A DNA stretch of 64,000 nt from Trema orientale (taxonomy: Eukaryota > Streptophyta > Magnoliopsida > Rosales > Cannabaceae), in assembly GCA_002914845.1 (NCBI GenBank), contig JXTC01000072.1, positions 263,730 through 327,729 of the forward strand. The letters are read 5' to 3'. Position numbers and translations under genes: made by a program. Under the pieces are notes generated by a model that was not told the origin of the DNA, did not search any database, and saw only the letters and a list, made by a program, of their open reading frames with translations. Shown here piece by piece: positions 25,756 through 37,340 of the stretch; position 1 is the first letter of the stretch; each line of letters starts with the position of its first letter.

Positions 25756-26590
25756 TGTCAAATCGAGAAGACACAAACGTCAGAGTAACAAAATTTCCAC
25801 CAAACACAGTGTCAGAAGTCTTCCTATTCTCAAACTTTTTAATATTTTTGGGGTGAACTTGTTTTTACTCTTTGAAAATTAATTTAAATTTCATTATGAT
25901 CCATGATTTTTATAATATTCTATGTTCGGTTCTAAATTATGTTTTTATTTTAGTTTGAACACCGCTGTCATAAATTGCGGGCTAAACTGAGAAGGGGAAA
26001 AAAAAAAAGAAAAAGATATAATTTATGAAAGTAACATGCGATATTTGAAAGTTGAAGAATCAGATTTGAGATAAAAACATAGTTCAGGTGTCAATTCTTA
26101 AACATTTGAAAGTTATATACTAAATTAAAATTTGTGCCATTTTTCATAAATTAAAAATAGGATTGACTAATATTTTTGTTCTCTATGGCCTTATGGTGCT
26201 CTGTACTTTTCTGTATCTATATGTTTTATGCAAATAATAAGGGTCAATTGGGAATGGTTTTGTAACTTCTAATTCTAATATGAGATAATTATTACTATAA
26301 TATCAAACCGGCCTATCATGTAGCATTACATTTTTATACTACTTAACATATTGATTGTAATAAATAGCTTTCTATATGAGATAAGAGATTTTTACACACA
26401 TAGAGTCTAGTAGTGACCTCATTCATAAATTTTATCAAATCTAACTTCAACGCAACTTCGCCTATCTACATTTACTTAAAATGCTCAAATCTTGTTCTCT
26501 CTGAATATGAGCACTCCAAACTTCTTCAATAAATATCTTCATTACGATCAGAATACGAAGAGGTAAGTTGTCTTTTCAAATCTAATTTTT
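25411..26590. other. Intergenic AT-rich DNA
   Basis: Poly(A)/CA microsatellite at 25722-25755; nothing else recognised. Confidence 0.5.
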
Positions 26591-26632
26591 TCTATCGTGG
26601 TCAACAATGGTCGAAATATCGACCACGATAGA
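26591..26632. repeat. Perfect 12-bp inverted repeat
   Basis: TCTATCGTGGTC and GACCACGATAGA are exact reverse complements separated by 18 bp that themselves contain the half-repeat TGGTCGA. No associated gene. Confidence 0.65.
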
Positions 26633-26680
26633 GTTTGTTTTTGATAATAGTCAAAATTTTCAATTAGAATCGAATTTTTA

Positions 26681-26840
26681 CCGAATGATAGTGGGTTCTT
26701 GGGTGATGTCGAATTTTCAAATTTTCAATTTAAAAAAGTTTATTTTCATTATGAGTTTTACCAAATAATAGTGGGTTCTTCGGTGATGTTGAATTTCTAA
26801 ATTTTCAATTTAAAAAGGCCTATCTTTGTTATGAGTTATA
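26681..26840. repeat. 80-bp tandem duplication
   Basis: 26681-26760 and 26761-26840 share ATAGTGGGTTCTT, GGTGATGT and ATTTTCAATTTAAAAA in the same order with about ten differences. Confidence 0.8.
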
Positions 26841-27928
26841 ATTTGTTCATATTTCACCATAAGTACAGTCAAAATTAATAATGGCCCATTGATGATGTGA
26901 TAAGTCATTGTTTGAGTCCAAATTGAGCATAAGAATGCAAAAGATGGTGAAAAAACAAGACTCTTGTCTCTTGCTACTTGCTAGCATTTTTATTATTGGT
27001 TAGTAAATGAATGATAGCACAGATAAAGATTAATAATAATTAATGAAAAAGCGTATAAATGTAGAAAATGACGGGTCATCTTCTATGATTAAAAACTGTG
27101 TCGGGCCTTGGTTTGTGTACGGTCCCCGCTCTACGAGACCAAAGGCGCAGTTTTACGGCCCAAGGTTCCACCACTGACAGTCCGGTACTCTTTTTGCCAT
27201 TTCACTACGCTCCCTCCGGTTCTCTCTCCAGTATTTAGTATTACTCCTACTGTGACCAAAAAATAAATAAATAATGTTCGATGAAATGGTTAAATTAAAA
27301 TTTTATCCACTTTCACACACACAAAATGGGAAAAAAAAAACATAGTTCATATAAAGAAAAAAAAAATACATTTCATTTACATTATAGGAAAAGATTACAA
27401 TAGAACCTTATTTTTTGAGTCTAAGTGAGACCTTTTATTTTATTACTATTGGACTATAATTAAAAAATATATTGTACACTTGTCAATACTTTATTATTTC
27501 TCTAAATTAAATTTACCTTTCCGTTTAACATGGTTATTTATTTATTTTTTTTTTGGAACACGTTAAAAGCGATTAATGCTCTATGCCTTCCTACCATATA
27601 TTTCCCTTAAATAGATTACATTTGTCACCTAGGTAAATCCGTGACAAAGTGTTGTAATTAAATAAAATAAAACATTAAGTTACAGAGTGCCTAGTTTGAG
27701 TGGTGCACCGAGCGTGGATGAAGGTAGGGAGGAGAGAACGTTAAAAGCTTTTAAAGTCTTCCGGCCAAAAAAAGAAGAAGATTTTAGTAGTGTTAAATAG
27801 AAAGATAAATTGATTTTGAGATGTAACGTGTTGAAGAGTATATAATATATTGTTGTATACAAAGTATTTGGATTGTGCGATAATAATCCAATGATTAGGA
27901 ATAAACAAATTTCACTAGAATTCTATTA
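26841..27928. other. Intergenic DNA with a short GC-richer island
   Basis: 27075-27240 is GC-rich for this region and includes a loose inverted pair (GGGCCTTGG near 27104 and GGCCCAAGG near 27159). It has no open frame worth calling. The rest is AT-rich and featureless. Confidence 0.4.
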
Positions 27929-28117
27929 GAGGAATGCTAGCAACACTCTCTTTTACACTCTCTTTTGTATTCTCCTAATCTCACTATTTGAAAAGTGGAT
28001 TCCACTGTGATTTGTTGCATTATTAAAATATTAAACTGGATAGTGAAATCCACTGTTAGATAGTGAGACTGAAGAGTGTAAAAAAGAGTAAGAAATAAAA
28101 TGTATTTAGCATTTCTC
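27929..28117. mobile_element. 189-bp Mutator-type MITE with perfect 9-bp target duplication
   Basis: Ends GAGGAATGCTAGCA and the inverse of TTTAGCATTTCTC are terminal inverted repeats, with ACTCTCTTTTACACTCT and its degraded inverse further in. ATTCTATTA is present on both sides (27920-27928 and 28118-28126), an exact 9-bp target duplication typical of Mutator-like insertion. Non-coding. Confidence 0.85.
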
Positions 28118-28126
28118 ATTCTATTA

Positions 28127-28493
28127 TAACCTCTTCCTAAATTATATTAAGATTTTTACTTTTTAGATCATGTTATTTATCACGATTGAACTAATAACAA
28201 CGTATCATATTTTTTTTTATTGTTATCAACAAGTTATTATTATTATTGTAGGAACCACTATTAATTATCTTTTTCTTATTTTTCATTACAAATATATAAA
28301 CACCTCTAAATTTATGCTCGGATTACAAAGTATTTTCCTATTTTTTTTCTATAACTAGCAATTGTTTGTAAATTATTTTCAATGATAAATGTTATTAAAT
28401 TTATTTATAGAAAACTATATACTATAAAACTTGAAAAAACAAAAAAGTGAGATCCACATTTTCTAGACTACTTTATAGACCACGTATGTAATA
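28127..28493. other. Intergenic AT-rich DNA
   Basis: No gene or repeat recognised. Confidence 0.45.
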
Positions 28494-29106
28494 TCACTGG
28501 GCCTCACCCAAAAGTTCTAGTTTGAAGGTACTTTTGGGCTCATGGACCATCACTTAAATACTATGATTTACTTTTGGGCTCACGGAGCACCACTTAAATA
28601 CCCATAATCTTCCCAGAGCATATCCGATGTGAGACTTGGGATGTTACAATCTCCCCCGTAAGGGCCTAGCATCCTCGCTAGGGGTCCATATTCAATAGAC
28701 CACATATAACCCCTGTAGACCTATGATCTTCCAGAGCATACCCGATATGAGACTTGGGGTACTACAATCTCCACCGTTAAGGGCCTAGCGTCATCGCTAG
28801 GGAGTCTATATTCAATAGCCCACATATAACCCCTATGGATGGGGTCCATATTTACCACGATTTTGGCCTGTGGCACACAGGTATGGACTGGGTCGGCCTC
28901 ACCCAAAAGTGTTGAACGCACTTTTGGGCTCATAGACTACCACTTAAATGCTCATGATCTTCCAAGAGCATACTTATTGTGGGATACCACTGGGTCTCAT
29001 TAAAAAGCGCTAGCTTGAAGGTACTTTTGAGCTCACGAACCACCACTTAAATACCCATGATCTTCTCAGAATATACCCGATGTGGAATTTGGGGCATTAC
29101 AATGTA
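28494..29106 (-). repeat. Cluster of promoter-like direct repeats
   Basis: The block consists of duplicated phrases: TCACCCAAAAGT...CTTTTGGGCTCA...CCACTTAAAT (several times), GAGACTTGGG.T..TACAATCTCC and AAGGGCCTAGC.TC.TCGCTAGG (twice, about 115 bp apart). On the minus strand each unit starts near TGTAACATCCC, followed by an AGTCTCACATCGG-type word and a TATTTAA word. This organisation resembles a common plant dispersed repeat or LTR; two of the modules have an snRNA-promoter-like spacing (see findings). Confidence 0.6.
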
Positions 29107-29130
29107 TCTTTCCATGTAACTAAATAAAAA

Positions 29131-29512
29131 AGGAGAAATTAGACATTATATGGTATTTTGGAAAAATATTTGAAAAATACAGTGATTAGAAGCACATTTT
29201 TAAGGTGTAGTACGGTTTTTATTAGAAAAATATCATTTTTAAAAAATATTTAGAAAAATAAAATTTTTTAAAATAATAATTAGTAACCGGTAACCAGTTT
29301 CTAGCTAGTAACTAAATTAGTATATAACTGGTAACTAGTAACCGGCAATCATTTTCCAAAAACTGATAAACATTAACCATTTTAAAAGTAGTATTTTTCT
29401 AAAAAACTTTTAAAAAGTAATATTTGTCTAATAAAAATCGTACGAAAATTTGAAAAAAGCCTAACTTTCGTTTTGTTGTAATTGTTTTAGTTTTTTATAA
29501 GTAAAAAGGTTA
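29131..29512. repeat. Dispersed foldback repeat, copy 1
   Basis: Shares its whole layout with 47343-47695: AAATTAGACATT, GTA.GG.TTTTTATTAGAAAAAT, a central part made of AACTGGTAACCAGT-type words, ATTTTTCTAATAAAAA, then GTAATTGTTTT. Within the copy the TTTTTATTAGAAAAAT and CTAATAAAAATCGTAC segments are inverted to each other, so it folds back. Confidence 0.65.
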
Positions 29513-30209
29513 GAAACACAATAAAAAATGGATTGACTAATAGTGAACCCTAATGATTCACTAATTATTTAATCAAAGAAGAAAAGCAAACCACTAATTG
29601 GTCGGTTGTTAATACATGCGAAGATTTTCAGTAAAACAAAGTTTTTACAATTTTTTTTTTGCTTAAATTACTTAATTAATAAAAGTTTTAATTCCAGCAA
29701 AAAAAATACTTATTACTTTTTAAGGTTTTTCTTCGTTTTTTTTTTTTAAAGAAAAAAAGAAAGAAAGTTCTGTTTATTAAGAAAAATAATTGTAGTGGTC
29801 CCAAAATATAAATATTATTTGGTAATTCTAGAGCACAACTAACTGTTACTGTATAAGTGGAACTGTACATAAAAAGCTATAGCTCTCTCTCTCTCTCTAA
29901 GAAAAAAGTGGTATAATTAAACATGGCAGTGGGCACCCAAAGCAACGTTGCTTTCGATAGACTTCAAATGGCTGAGAAGTAATCTCTCTTCACACAACAC
30001 AGAAGAAGAAGAAAACCCTGAAAAAGAGCTTGACCGCCATTGAAGAACCTCCAAAAACCTCATCCCATATACGACTTTATATCTATATATATATACATCT
30101 CTATATATACCCATTTTGGAGTGAAATTGGTTGAGGAGACCTGGGGAGTTTGAATTCGATCAATTTAGCTCGAAATTGAGGTGGGTTTGGCTCAAATTGG
30201 TGACATTTC
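29513..30209 (+). promoter_or_regulatory. Promoter and 5' leader of the bHLH gene
   Basis: The upstream part is AT-rich; a CT microsatellite sits at 29882-29898, and composition shifts to leader-like from about 29920. TATATATATAC words at 30085-30112 are too close to the start codon to be the obvious core promoter if the leader begins near 29920. A 19-codon upstream frame is described separately. Confidence 0.35.
29923..29982 (+). CDS. Possible upstream open reading frame (19 codons)
   Basis: ATG at 29923 opens a frame starting MAVGTQSNVAFDRL and ending MAEK before TAA at 29980-29982. It lies in the likely 5' leader of the bHLH gene, 227 bp before its start codon. It is only relevant if transcription starts upstream of it, which cannot be seen here. 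Confidence 0.25.
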   Translation: MAVGTQSNVAFDRLQMAEK

Positions 30210-33200
30210 ATGGAGATTCCAGCTGCGGTGACCTTAACTGGACCCGGGTCAGTCGGAGTCGGGTCCCGGAATGGGGAATCCGGGTTTGATTCGGTCCAAT
30301 TCGGGGAAGAAATCCAGAGACTGATGACCGTGCCGCCGGAGAGCGCGAGCTCCTTCACGGCGCTTCTGGAACTTCCGGCGACCCAAGCCATGGAGCTCCT
30401 CCACCACGGACCCGATTCCGGCGGAGCTCCGGGGAAAGTCGCACCCTCCGTCTCCGGCGATGCCCTCTGCAAGCCCTATTCTCACCCGTACAGTTCCAAT
30501 CTGACGTTCCTTTCGGACCCCGCGTTGATTGAACGCGCCGCAAAGTTCTCCGTATTCGCCGGCGAGCACTCGCCGGAGACGAGCTCGGTCCCGTCGAACT
30601 CGAGCGCGAATTTGGAGAAGGTGAAGAACGAGCCCATGGAGACCGATTCGAACCCGAACTCGTCGCAGCCTTTGGTTTCGGATCCGGTGGTGGAGGAGAA
30701 GAGTCAGAGCCAGAGACCCTCGGTGAAGAGGAAGGAGAGAGAAAAGAAGGTAAGTCAATTGGGGGGAAAAAGAAGAAGAAAATCAGGGTTTTTTAGGGTT
30801 TCCAATTTAGGGCGAAATTGGGGTAAATTATGGATCCTAAAAGTGAATTGAGTCATTGTTTTGTGAAATTCAGGCTAAGGGTTCGTCAAAGAAGAGCAAG
30901 AACGAGAGCAGTGAAGACGCCGAGAAGCTTCCGTACGTTCACGTTCGAGCTCGTCGTGGTCAAGCTACTGATAGCCATAGCTTAGCAGAGCGAGTAATCT
31001 TCTTTCTTGTTAAACCCATTTTTAATTATTGGCTAATTGTGATTTATTATGAAGTTTTTTCCTTTTTTTTTTTTTGGGTATTTTGGGATATTAATTAATT
31101 TCGTTATCGTTAATCATTACAGGCTAGGAGGGAAAAGATTAATGCCCGGATGAAGCTACTACAGGATCTTGTACCTGGATGCAACAAGGTTGGTTTTGGT
31201 TTTGATTAGTCAAAATCTTCTAATTTATCAAAAAGTTGAATATGATTTGGTTGATGTTATATTGTTAAACATCCCTCTCAATATGATTTGGAAAAGGCTA
31301 ATCATATGGTTTAAGATTATTATGTGCTTTTTAGTAACTGTTTTGTCATTAGGACCTTTTTCTCAAAAGTGCTTTTGGTCCTTTATTATTATTACTATTA
31401 TGATAATTAGTGCTTGCTTGCTTTAGTACCAAGAAAAGTGCTTGACGGGTGGCTCCCAGTCCAAGTCCCAGTTTCGGTTTTTTTCACTGCAGTTCATCTC
31501 TTTTCGTTTTCTGGGATTTTTTATGGGGGGAGCATCGGGGGTTGGGTTTGGTGAAATGTCCCTTTTGAGGTTAGTTTTGTCATTTTACAATTATTGCTTT
31601 TCTTGGGTTGGAAATTATTGATGCTGTGATGCCACCCTATTTTGGTTATTTATTCGGACATGTTATAGGTTATGGGAATTAGAGGTAACCATCACACCAA
31701 AAACAGAAATTGGGAAAGAAAAAGACTTGGCTAAACTTGTACTAAATTTTTTTTCTTCAAAGTGACTAAATTACCCTTGGGAGACAGATGTCATGGGCAA
31801 TAGGACCGATCATGTTGAGTTAGATCAACTTAGATCATTTATATGTTCATGGGTCCCATGTAGTTAGTCAAATTTAATCCTAGGTGTGGGGATGCAATGG
31901 TGTACTATATCATCTCTTATAGGTCTGGTATCCATCCTTAGTTGGATGACGGAAAAGGATGGGGAAAGAAAACCTCCCTTTAACCAATGCCATACCAAAC
32001 GCCACGACCTAACTGGCGTGGGGACCTGACGTGATAGTCCAGTTAGCCAATTCATTTTACTGTGTTTAAACAAGATCTCTAGGTAGTTTTAGCTGATAAA
32101 TGGGAAGGATTGTTTTATCTTTGCTTTGTACTACTCTATGGAATGAACCTAAATAGACCAGGACAAGATGCTATGTTAATCAAAACCAGCCTAATAACCT
32201 TTTTCTTTTGGGACCACCAATAATGATATTCTGAAGTTTCAGACGTAGGGCAGTAGTTTGATGGTTCAAATATAATTAGTATTAATTGCTCTTAGCACTT
32301 GTTTTCATTTTAACTATCTTTCACACAAGCTGGGCCATATGTTCAACATGGTACTTTGTGGGATTTATTTTGGGGAAAGGTCAACACTGGGTACAATTTG
32401 CTCCTATGGTTACAGATCTGTTTCATCGTTTGAACTGGACCTACTCGTTCTGTACAATCGGTTGTGTCTGTGGTCCACTATGGACATGAAACAGTAAATT
32501 TCTCTAAGAAATGTATTAAAATCAGGGTACTGTACTTCACAAAGAACACATTTAGCCGCTCCTATTGCAATTATCTCTTTCCCTCTTTATCTTTTTCTCT
32601 CTTCTTCTTCTTCTTCCTTTTTTTTTTTTTTTCCTCCTTTTCTTTTTTAGACATTTTGTGTATCATTTTCAGGAATGGAAAGGGGGGTGGGATTGGGAAG
32701 CTGTTATGCATCAAATTTAAGTCATTGAAGCTAAATTTTGGGACATTTCGTTCACATTCTGTTGTGAATATGAAATCAAACATATGCAATATGAGGAGAT
32801 TGTTTCAGAGTACTGATTATGCCTTGCTTTAAATTTAGGATATGTATTGTTTTATGTTGTTAATGTAAGAGTGGAGTAACCCAAATAACAAAATGTTCAT
32901 TCCTTTCTTTAAGAGCTGAGGACCTGACATATTTTGATCATAGACCTGACATATTTTGATCATAGGGGAGGAGCTCGTACTAAATACTTAATGATCGGTC
33001 TGGTGGGTTGAAGAATTAAGCAAGCCACTCTAGTTAGGTGTTTAAGTATTATATAAGAATACCTTGGAAATTTATGTAAGAACTTTTCTAAAATAGGTCG
33101 TGATTTTCATGTTTAAAGTCGACATTTTCTTTGCAGATATCTGGAACGGCATTAGTTCTTGATGAAATCATCAACCACGTACAGTCCTTACAACGTCAAG

Positions 33201-35068
33201 TGGAGGTCAGACTTGCTCATCCTTACCTGTATTACTGTTCACAAAATAACTTTGTAAACTTGGAAAATAATTTTTTGTGATAATCTGACTAACGTTGGAG
33301 TGATTGATGGTCTTCACATTTTAAAGGGCCTAGGTTTAATTTCGAGGTTGTGGGTTTTCTCTTTAAGAATTATATGGTATTGGAACTTCAAAATTTTATC
33401 ACCCCTTTTTCTCACTTATTCACACATGCATGCATCTCAAGTTAAATGCTACTTTTCCACGCTAATTGTATTATTTTAAGTGAGTCTACCTACTTTAGTT
33501 ATTCACCTTGTCTGACAAGTAGCTGATTTGAAAAAACCAAAACAGTTTTGCATCCTGATGTTGAGTTCCAAAAATCTGGCAAATCTTCAGTGATCTTATT
33601 GTCAAGCTCACTATTGTTCTATTTTATTTATCCTGTATTGCTATGTTCTTAATATTTCATTATTTTATTTTCGCTTCAGTTCTTGTCGATGAGACTAGCA
33701 GCAGTCAATCCGAGAATTGATTTCAATCTTGACAGTATATTGGCTACTGATGTAAGTTTTCATTTTACTTGCTTTTTTTCCTCATTCGTCATTTATGCTA
33801 TAAATTGGGGGACTTGTAGATTTGCCTCCTGTTGAATTAGTACTGCTATTTCACAACTGTGCAAGTGCAAGGGGTCAGGAGTTAAGCTCGTATCACATAT
33901 ATAAGCTCAAAATTCTAGAGTTGTCTCAATGCAAGTCGCCCGAGTAAAGATTGCCAACTACTTCTTGGCTCAAAATAAAAGATTGCCACCTGTTTCTTTT
34001 TGGTGAAATGCGGAACTGTTCCTTTTGGATTCCAATATTCCTTACGTATATTCTTATCCATGATGTTATTACAGCATTCCACTGTAATATGTGAAGGGTA
34101 GTGGGGGAGATTTGGATAATTTATTCCCTTGCTCATCTTTTTACATTTTTGGATTTTTTAACTGTCAGAATATGATTGTTTTTAAACTTAGAAACAGTTG
34201 CTACAGGACAATGTGACTGTCTTTGTCAATAGTAATCATTTCAACACAGCTCCTTAGATGAGGTCTTTACGTGGGTACAAAGTTGCAAACAAGAGAAACG
34301 CTCTGTTTTCTTTCTTAGGGGAAAAGAATATTGGATTTCAAACAATGATAAGAGGGCGAAACTATAAAGTATAGCTGTGCTCTCTACTCAAGTCCCAACT
34401 CCTTTGCTAATTTGACTCCTTGAAACATAGATGTAGTTATGCTTTCTTATCGGGAAATTAGGATCGAAATACGTATACTTCTTTCTTATGGTGTTGGTCA
34501 CATATGTCTAGTTTTCTCCTCTTCTTTGTATGAGGGTTGCATCACTCTGATATGCACTAATATTTTCATTATGCTTCAAAACTTGCAGAATGGATCTGTA
34601 ATGGAAGGTAATTTGCCCGGTATGGTTTCACCTCTGATGTGGCCAGAATTCCCGATCAATGGAAACAGACAACAGTATCAACAGGAATGGCATTTTGATG
34701 CCCTCCACCAGCCACTTTGGGGGAGGGAGGAAGACAGTCATACTTTCGTCACTCCAGAGAACTCACTTTTGACTTATGACTCTTCAGCAAATTCAGGTTG
34801 GTTACAATCTCTCCCTAAAAATTACTAATAGACAAATCAATTTGGCACAGTGCACCAAACTTAAATTATCAACCCGTTTTTGAAGCCACATGAAAAGCAT
34901 TTGATTGCCATCACTGCGTTGGACATCCTTCTGAGGCCAAGAAACATAAAATGTATTTTGTTCTTCTTTTAAGGTGAGCACTATGAAGCAACAAACAATG
35001 AAATTAACTCTTCTTCTTCACTTTTGACAGCGTCTCTGCACTCAAGCCAATTGAAGATGGAGCTGTAA
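30210..35068 (+). CDS. bHLH transcription factor, bHLH48/bHLH60 type
   Basis: A nuclear E-box/G-box binding regulator. Exons: 30210-30749, 30874-30993, 31123-31188, 33137-33205, 33680-33751, 34589-34796 and 35031-35068; 370 residues, all junctions GT/AG and in phase. The N-terminal half contains [16 protein letters not shown] and [14 protein letters not shown], both shared, as I recall, with Arabidopsis bHLH60. The DNA-binding part starts [19 protein letters not shown]; His215, Glu219 and Arg223 form the H-E-R triad needed for G-box contact, followed by helix-loop-helix to about residue 265 and a conserved tail [19 protein letters not shown]. The C terminus is QLKMEL. Arabidopsis bHLH48/60 act in flowering and growth control; that role here is inference. 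Exon 1 is GC-rich relative to the introns. Confidence 0.95.
31189..33136 (+). other. Long intron 3 of the bHLH gene
   Basis: This 1948-bp intron splits the helix-loop-helix after the sequence LVPGCNK. It contains a TTC/poly(T) tract at 32595-32650 and a 23-bp tandem duplication (GACCTGACATATTTTGATCA) at 32921-32965. No gene is seen inside on either strand. Confidence 0.7.
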
Positions 35069-35750
35069 AATGGAATAGTAGAGAGTTCTTCTAGTAGTAG
35101 CTAATAGTGTATATATCAGATATAGCATTAGCATTTAGCACGAGGTAGAAGTGGAGATGCCTCCACATTCATGGCAAGTTGCCATGAGCTAGCTCTATTT
35201 GTCAGGGTCAGCTAAGATTCCTTCAACTAGAGGGATAAGAAATTTGGTTTGCTAGTTCTTATATGATTATTATTATTATTATTATTACTATTTCAGTATA
35301 TATAATATACTTACTAACTCTCTTTAGGGTCATTCGATCTGATACTTATTTTGTGAGATGATTGATTGATTCTTACTGTAAAATCATTGAACGAACTATT
35401 GTTTAACTATTATTGAAGCTTCCTCTCCCCCAAATTTTTGATTATGCTTTGTTCTTTTTTTATTTACTTTTAAAGTTTTCTTATGTCCCCCAAAGCTGAG
35501 CCTTCACTCAGGAATTTAGCTTTACGTATATTGTAAGGAAATACCTCTGACATTATCAAGATTTAGGAGATTTCTCCTCTGACCTCATTGAATTCTTGAG
35601 AGACTCATTATTATTTTCTAAACCCTCCTTTTAAGCAAATTCAATCTTTGGAAATCTTTCAATTCGTATTTTTCTTTATTTTGTCAATTCAATGACTTGT
35701 CCCGAATGCCAAGTAACGATAAGCCATAATAATTTATATAATTGTTGGAT
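35069..35750 (+). other. bHLH 3' UTR and intergenic DNA
   Basis: The first 200-350 bases are likely 3' UTR; an ATT microsatellite is at 35266-35287. No further gene. Confidence 0.4.
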
Positions 35751-36404
35751 GATACTATGTATATCAAGATTTGTACCAAAATTTTAATACCAACATACGT
35801 GACATATGAATTATCATGTTTACTCTCAGTAACGGAAGTGAATTGGTCTTTGGAATTTATGAGCTAGATTACATTTGACTCTCACTATGCTTCTCATAAA
35901 CAAGGACATAATAGTTGAAAATTTCTTAACTAACCCTTCCTCAATAATCTCTGGGGAAAAGCAAAAATTTATTATAACTTACCACAAATAGATTAATTAC
36001 ATTCACCAATTGAATACTTACAATTCACATATTATGTGTGTTGGTATTAAAAATTTGGTATAAATCTTGGTATACTTAGCATTATTCATAATTATTATGT
36101 TAACCCGCAAAAACGGAGGAAAAATGAAGATTAATTACATTCACCAATCGAATACTTACAATTCACATACTATGTGTGTTGGTATTAAAAATTTGGTATA
36201 AATCTTGGTATACTTAGCATTATTCATAATTATTATGTTAACCCGCAAAAATGGAGGAAAAATGAAGATTAATTACATTCACCAATCGAATACTTATAAT
36301 TCACATACTATGTGTGTTGGTATTAAAAATTTGGTATAAATCTTGGTATACTTAGCATTATTCATAATTATTATGTTAACCCGCAAAAACGGAGGAAAAA
36401 CGAC
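35751..36404. repeat. Foldback element with one arm amplified as 3 x 138 bp
   Basis: Three head-to-tail units (35991-36128, 36129-36266, 36267-36404) each start GATTAATTACATTCACCAA and contain TGTGTTGGTATTAAAAATTT and TTAACCCGCAAAAA. They differ at only a few positions. The segment at 35751-35815 (ATCAAGATTTGTACCAAAAT, TTTTAATACCAACATACGT) is the inverse of part of each unit, so the array looks like tandem growth of one arm of a foldback element. Confidence 0.8.
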
Positions 36405-36536
36405 ATTTGGGACATACAGAAATGCTGAAAACAGGTTTGAATCATATGACAAAATTTGACCCTTTTATTTATTTATTTTGAATTATTTCTTCAATTATTC
36501 GTTACATATTTTCATTCTTCGACTTCATAAATTGTT

Positions 36537-36708
36537 GGGCGCGTCTACAGTAGGGGCGCCCCTACGTAGGGCCCTGTCTATTCACCGTTGGATGGGAATC
36601 TGTATATAAATAGATTCTCCACAGATTCCTGTTATTCCCCACAGATTCCCATCCAACGATAATTAAGGCATGACCCTACGTAAGGACGCCCCTACCGTAG
36701 CCATCTCC
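36537..36708. mobile_element. 172-bp Mutator-type MITE, copy 2
   Basis: Same ends and same nested inverted repeat as the copies at 25230 and 38518. It is flanked by an exact 9-bp duplication TAAATTGTT (36528-36536 and 36709-36717). It lies about 630 bp upstream of the GH28 start codon. Confidence 0.9.
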
Positions 36709-36768
36709 TAAATTGTTACGTGACCTTCTATAATAATGATTAGTTTATAGTTCTCAGGAAAATTAAAT

Positions 36769-36925
36769 ATGGGCACCAATTTTTTTTTTTAACCTATACG
36801 TAGGTAAAAAAGTAATAGAGAGAAATACTTTTAATGATGCACGTCTTTCATGCACATTATTCTAGCTGTTGGATCATTATTATTAAACGGCTAAAAAAAA
36901 TATAGGAAAAAAAAAATACGATTAG
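36769..36925. mobile_element. Truncated relative of the 2397-2625 MITE
   Basis: ATGGGCACCAATTTTTTTTT followed by AACCTATACGTAGGTA matches, in reverse orientation, the right end of the element at 2397-2625 (TACCTATAGATAGGTT...GGTGCCCAT). A later word CTGTTGGATCATTATTATT matches that element's GATCATTGATCTAACGAC core. The other terminus was not found. Confidence 0.45.
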
Positions 36926-37340
36926 CAACCATTAAATACATATATATTTTTTTGGGAATAAAGCTATTCAAAGTTTTGATTTGGGTGTAACTCAAGTGAA
37001 CTCCAACCTAAAGACCACTTGATACATGTAATAAACGGGAACATTATTACTTGTGACTTGGAGTGTTAACCAATCTCCGTTTTGTGTCAAACTCAAATCA
37101 AATCATTGAAGAAGAAGAAGAAAAGAAGAAACATACATCTTCCCTTCCAATGAAAATAACAGCAAATAATAACGAAAATTGGTCTAAAACTTTCAGATAA
37201 GATTAACTAATAATTATTAAACAAAAATTGATTCATCTATTTAATTTAGTGTCGCCAAGCCCCATGAAATCACACGAGTATGATACATCAGAACAGAACC
37301 AAAACACTTTTGGGTTTTCCTCCGTTACCACTTTCCCAAA
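36926..37340 (+). promoter_or_regulatory. Upstream region of the GH28 gene
   Basis: No clear TATA box can be assigned. A GAAGAA-rich tract at 37107-37130 and the dense CCACC/CTCC leader just before 37341 suggest the 5' leader. Another ATG at 37280 opens an overlapping frame that has no family resemblance. Confidence 0.3.

Noticed and set aside
30249..30758. 169-codon and shorter minus-strand frames under bHLH exon 1
   Set aside because: GC-rich exon 1 leaves the opposite strand open by composition; the translations are arginine/leucine-rich without any domain.
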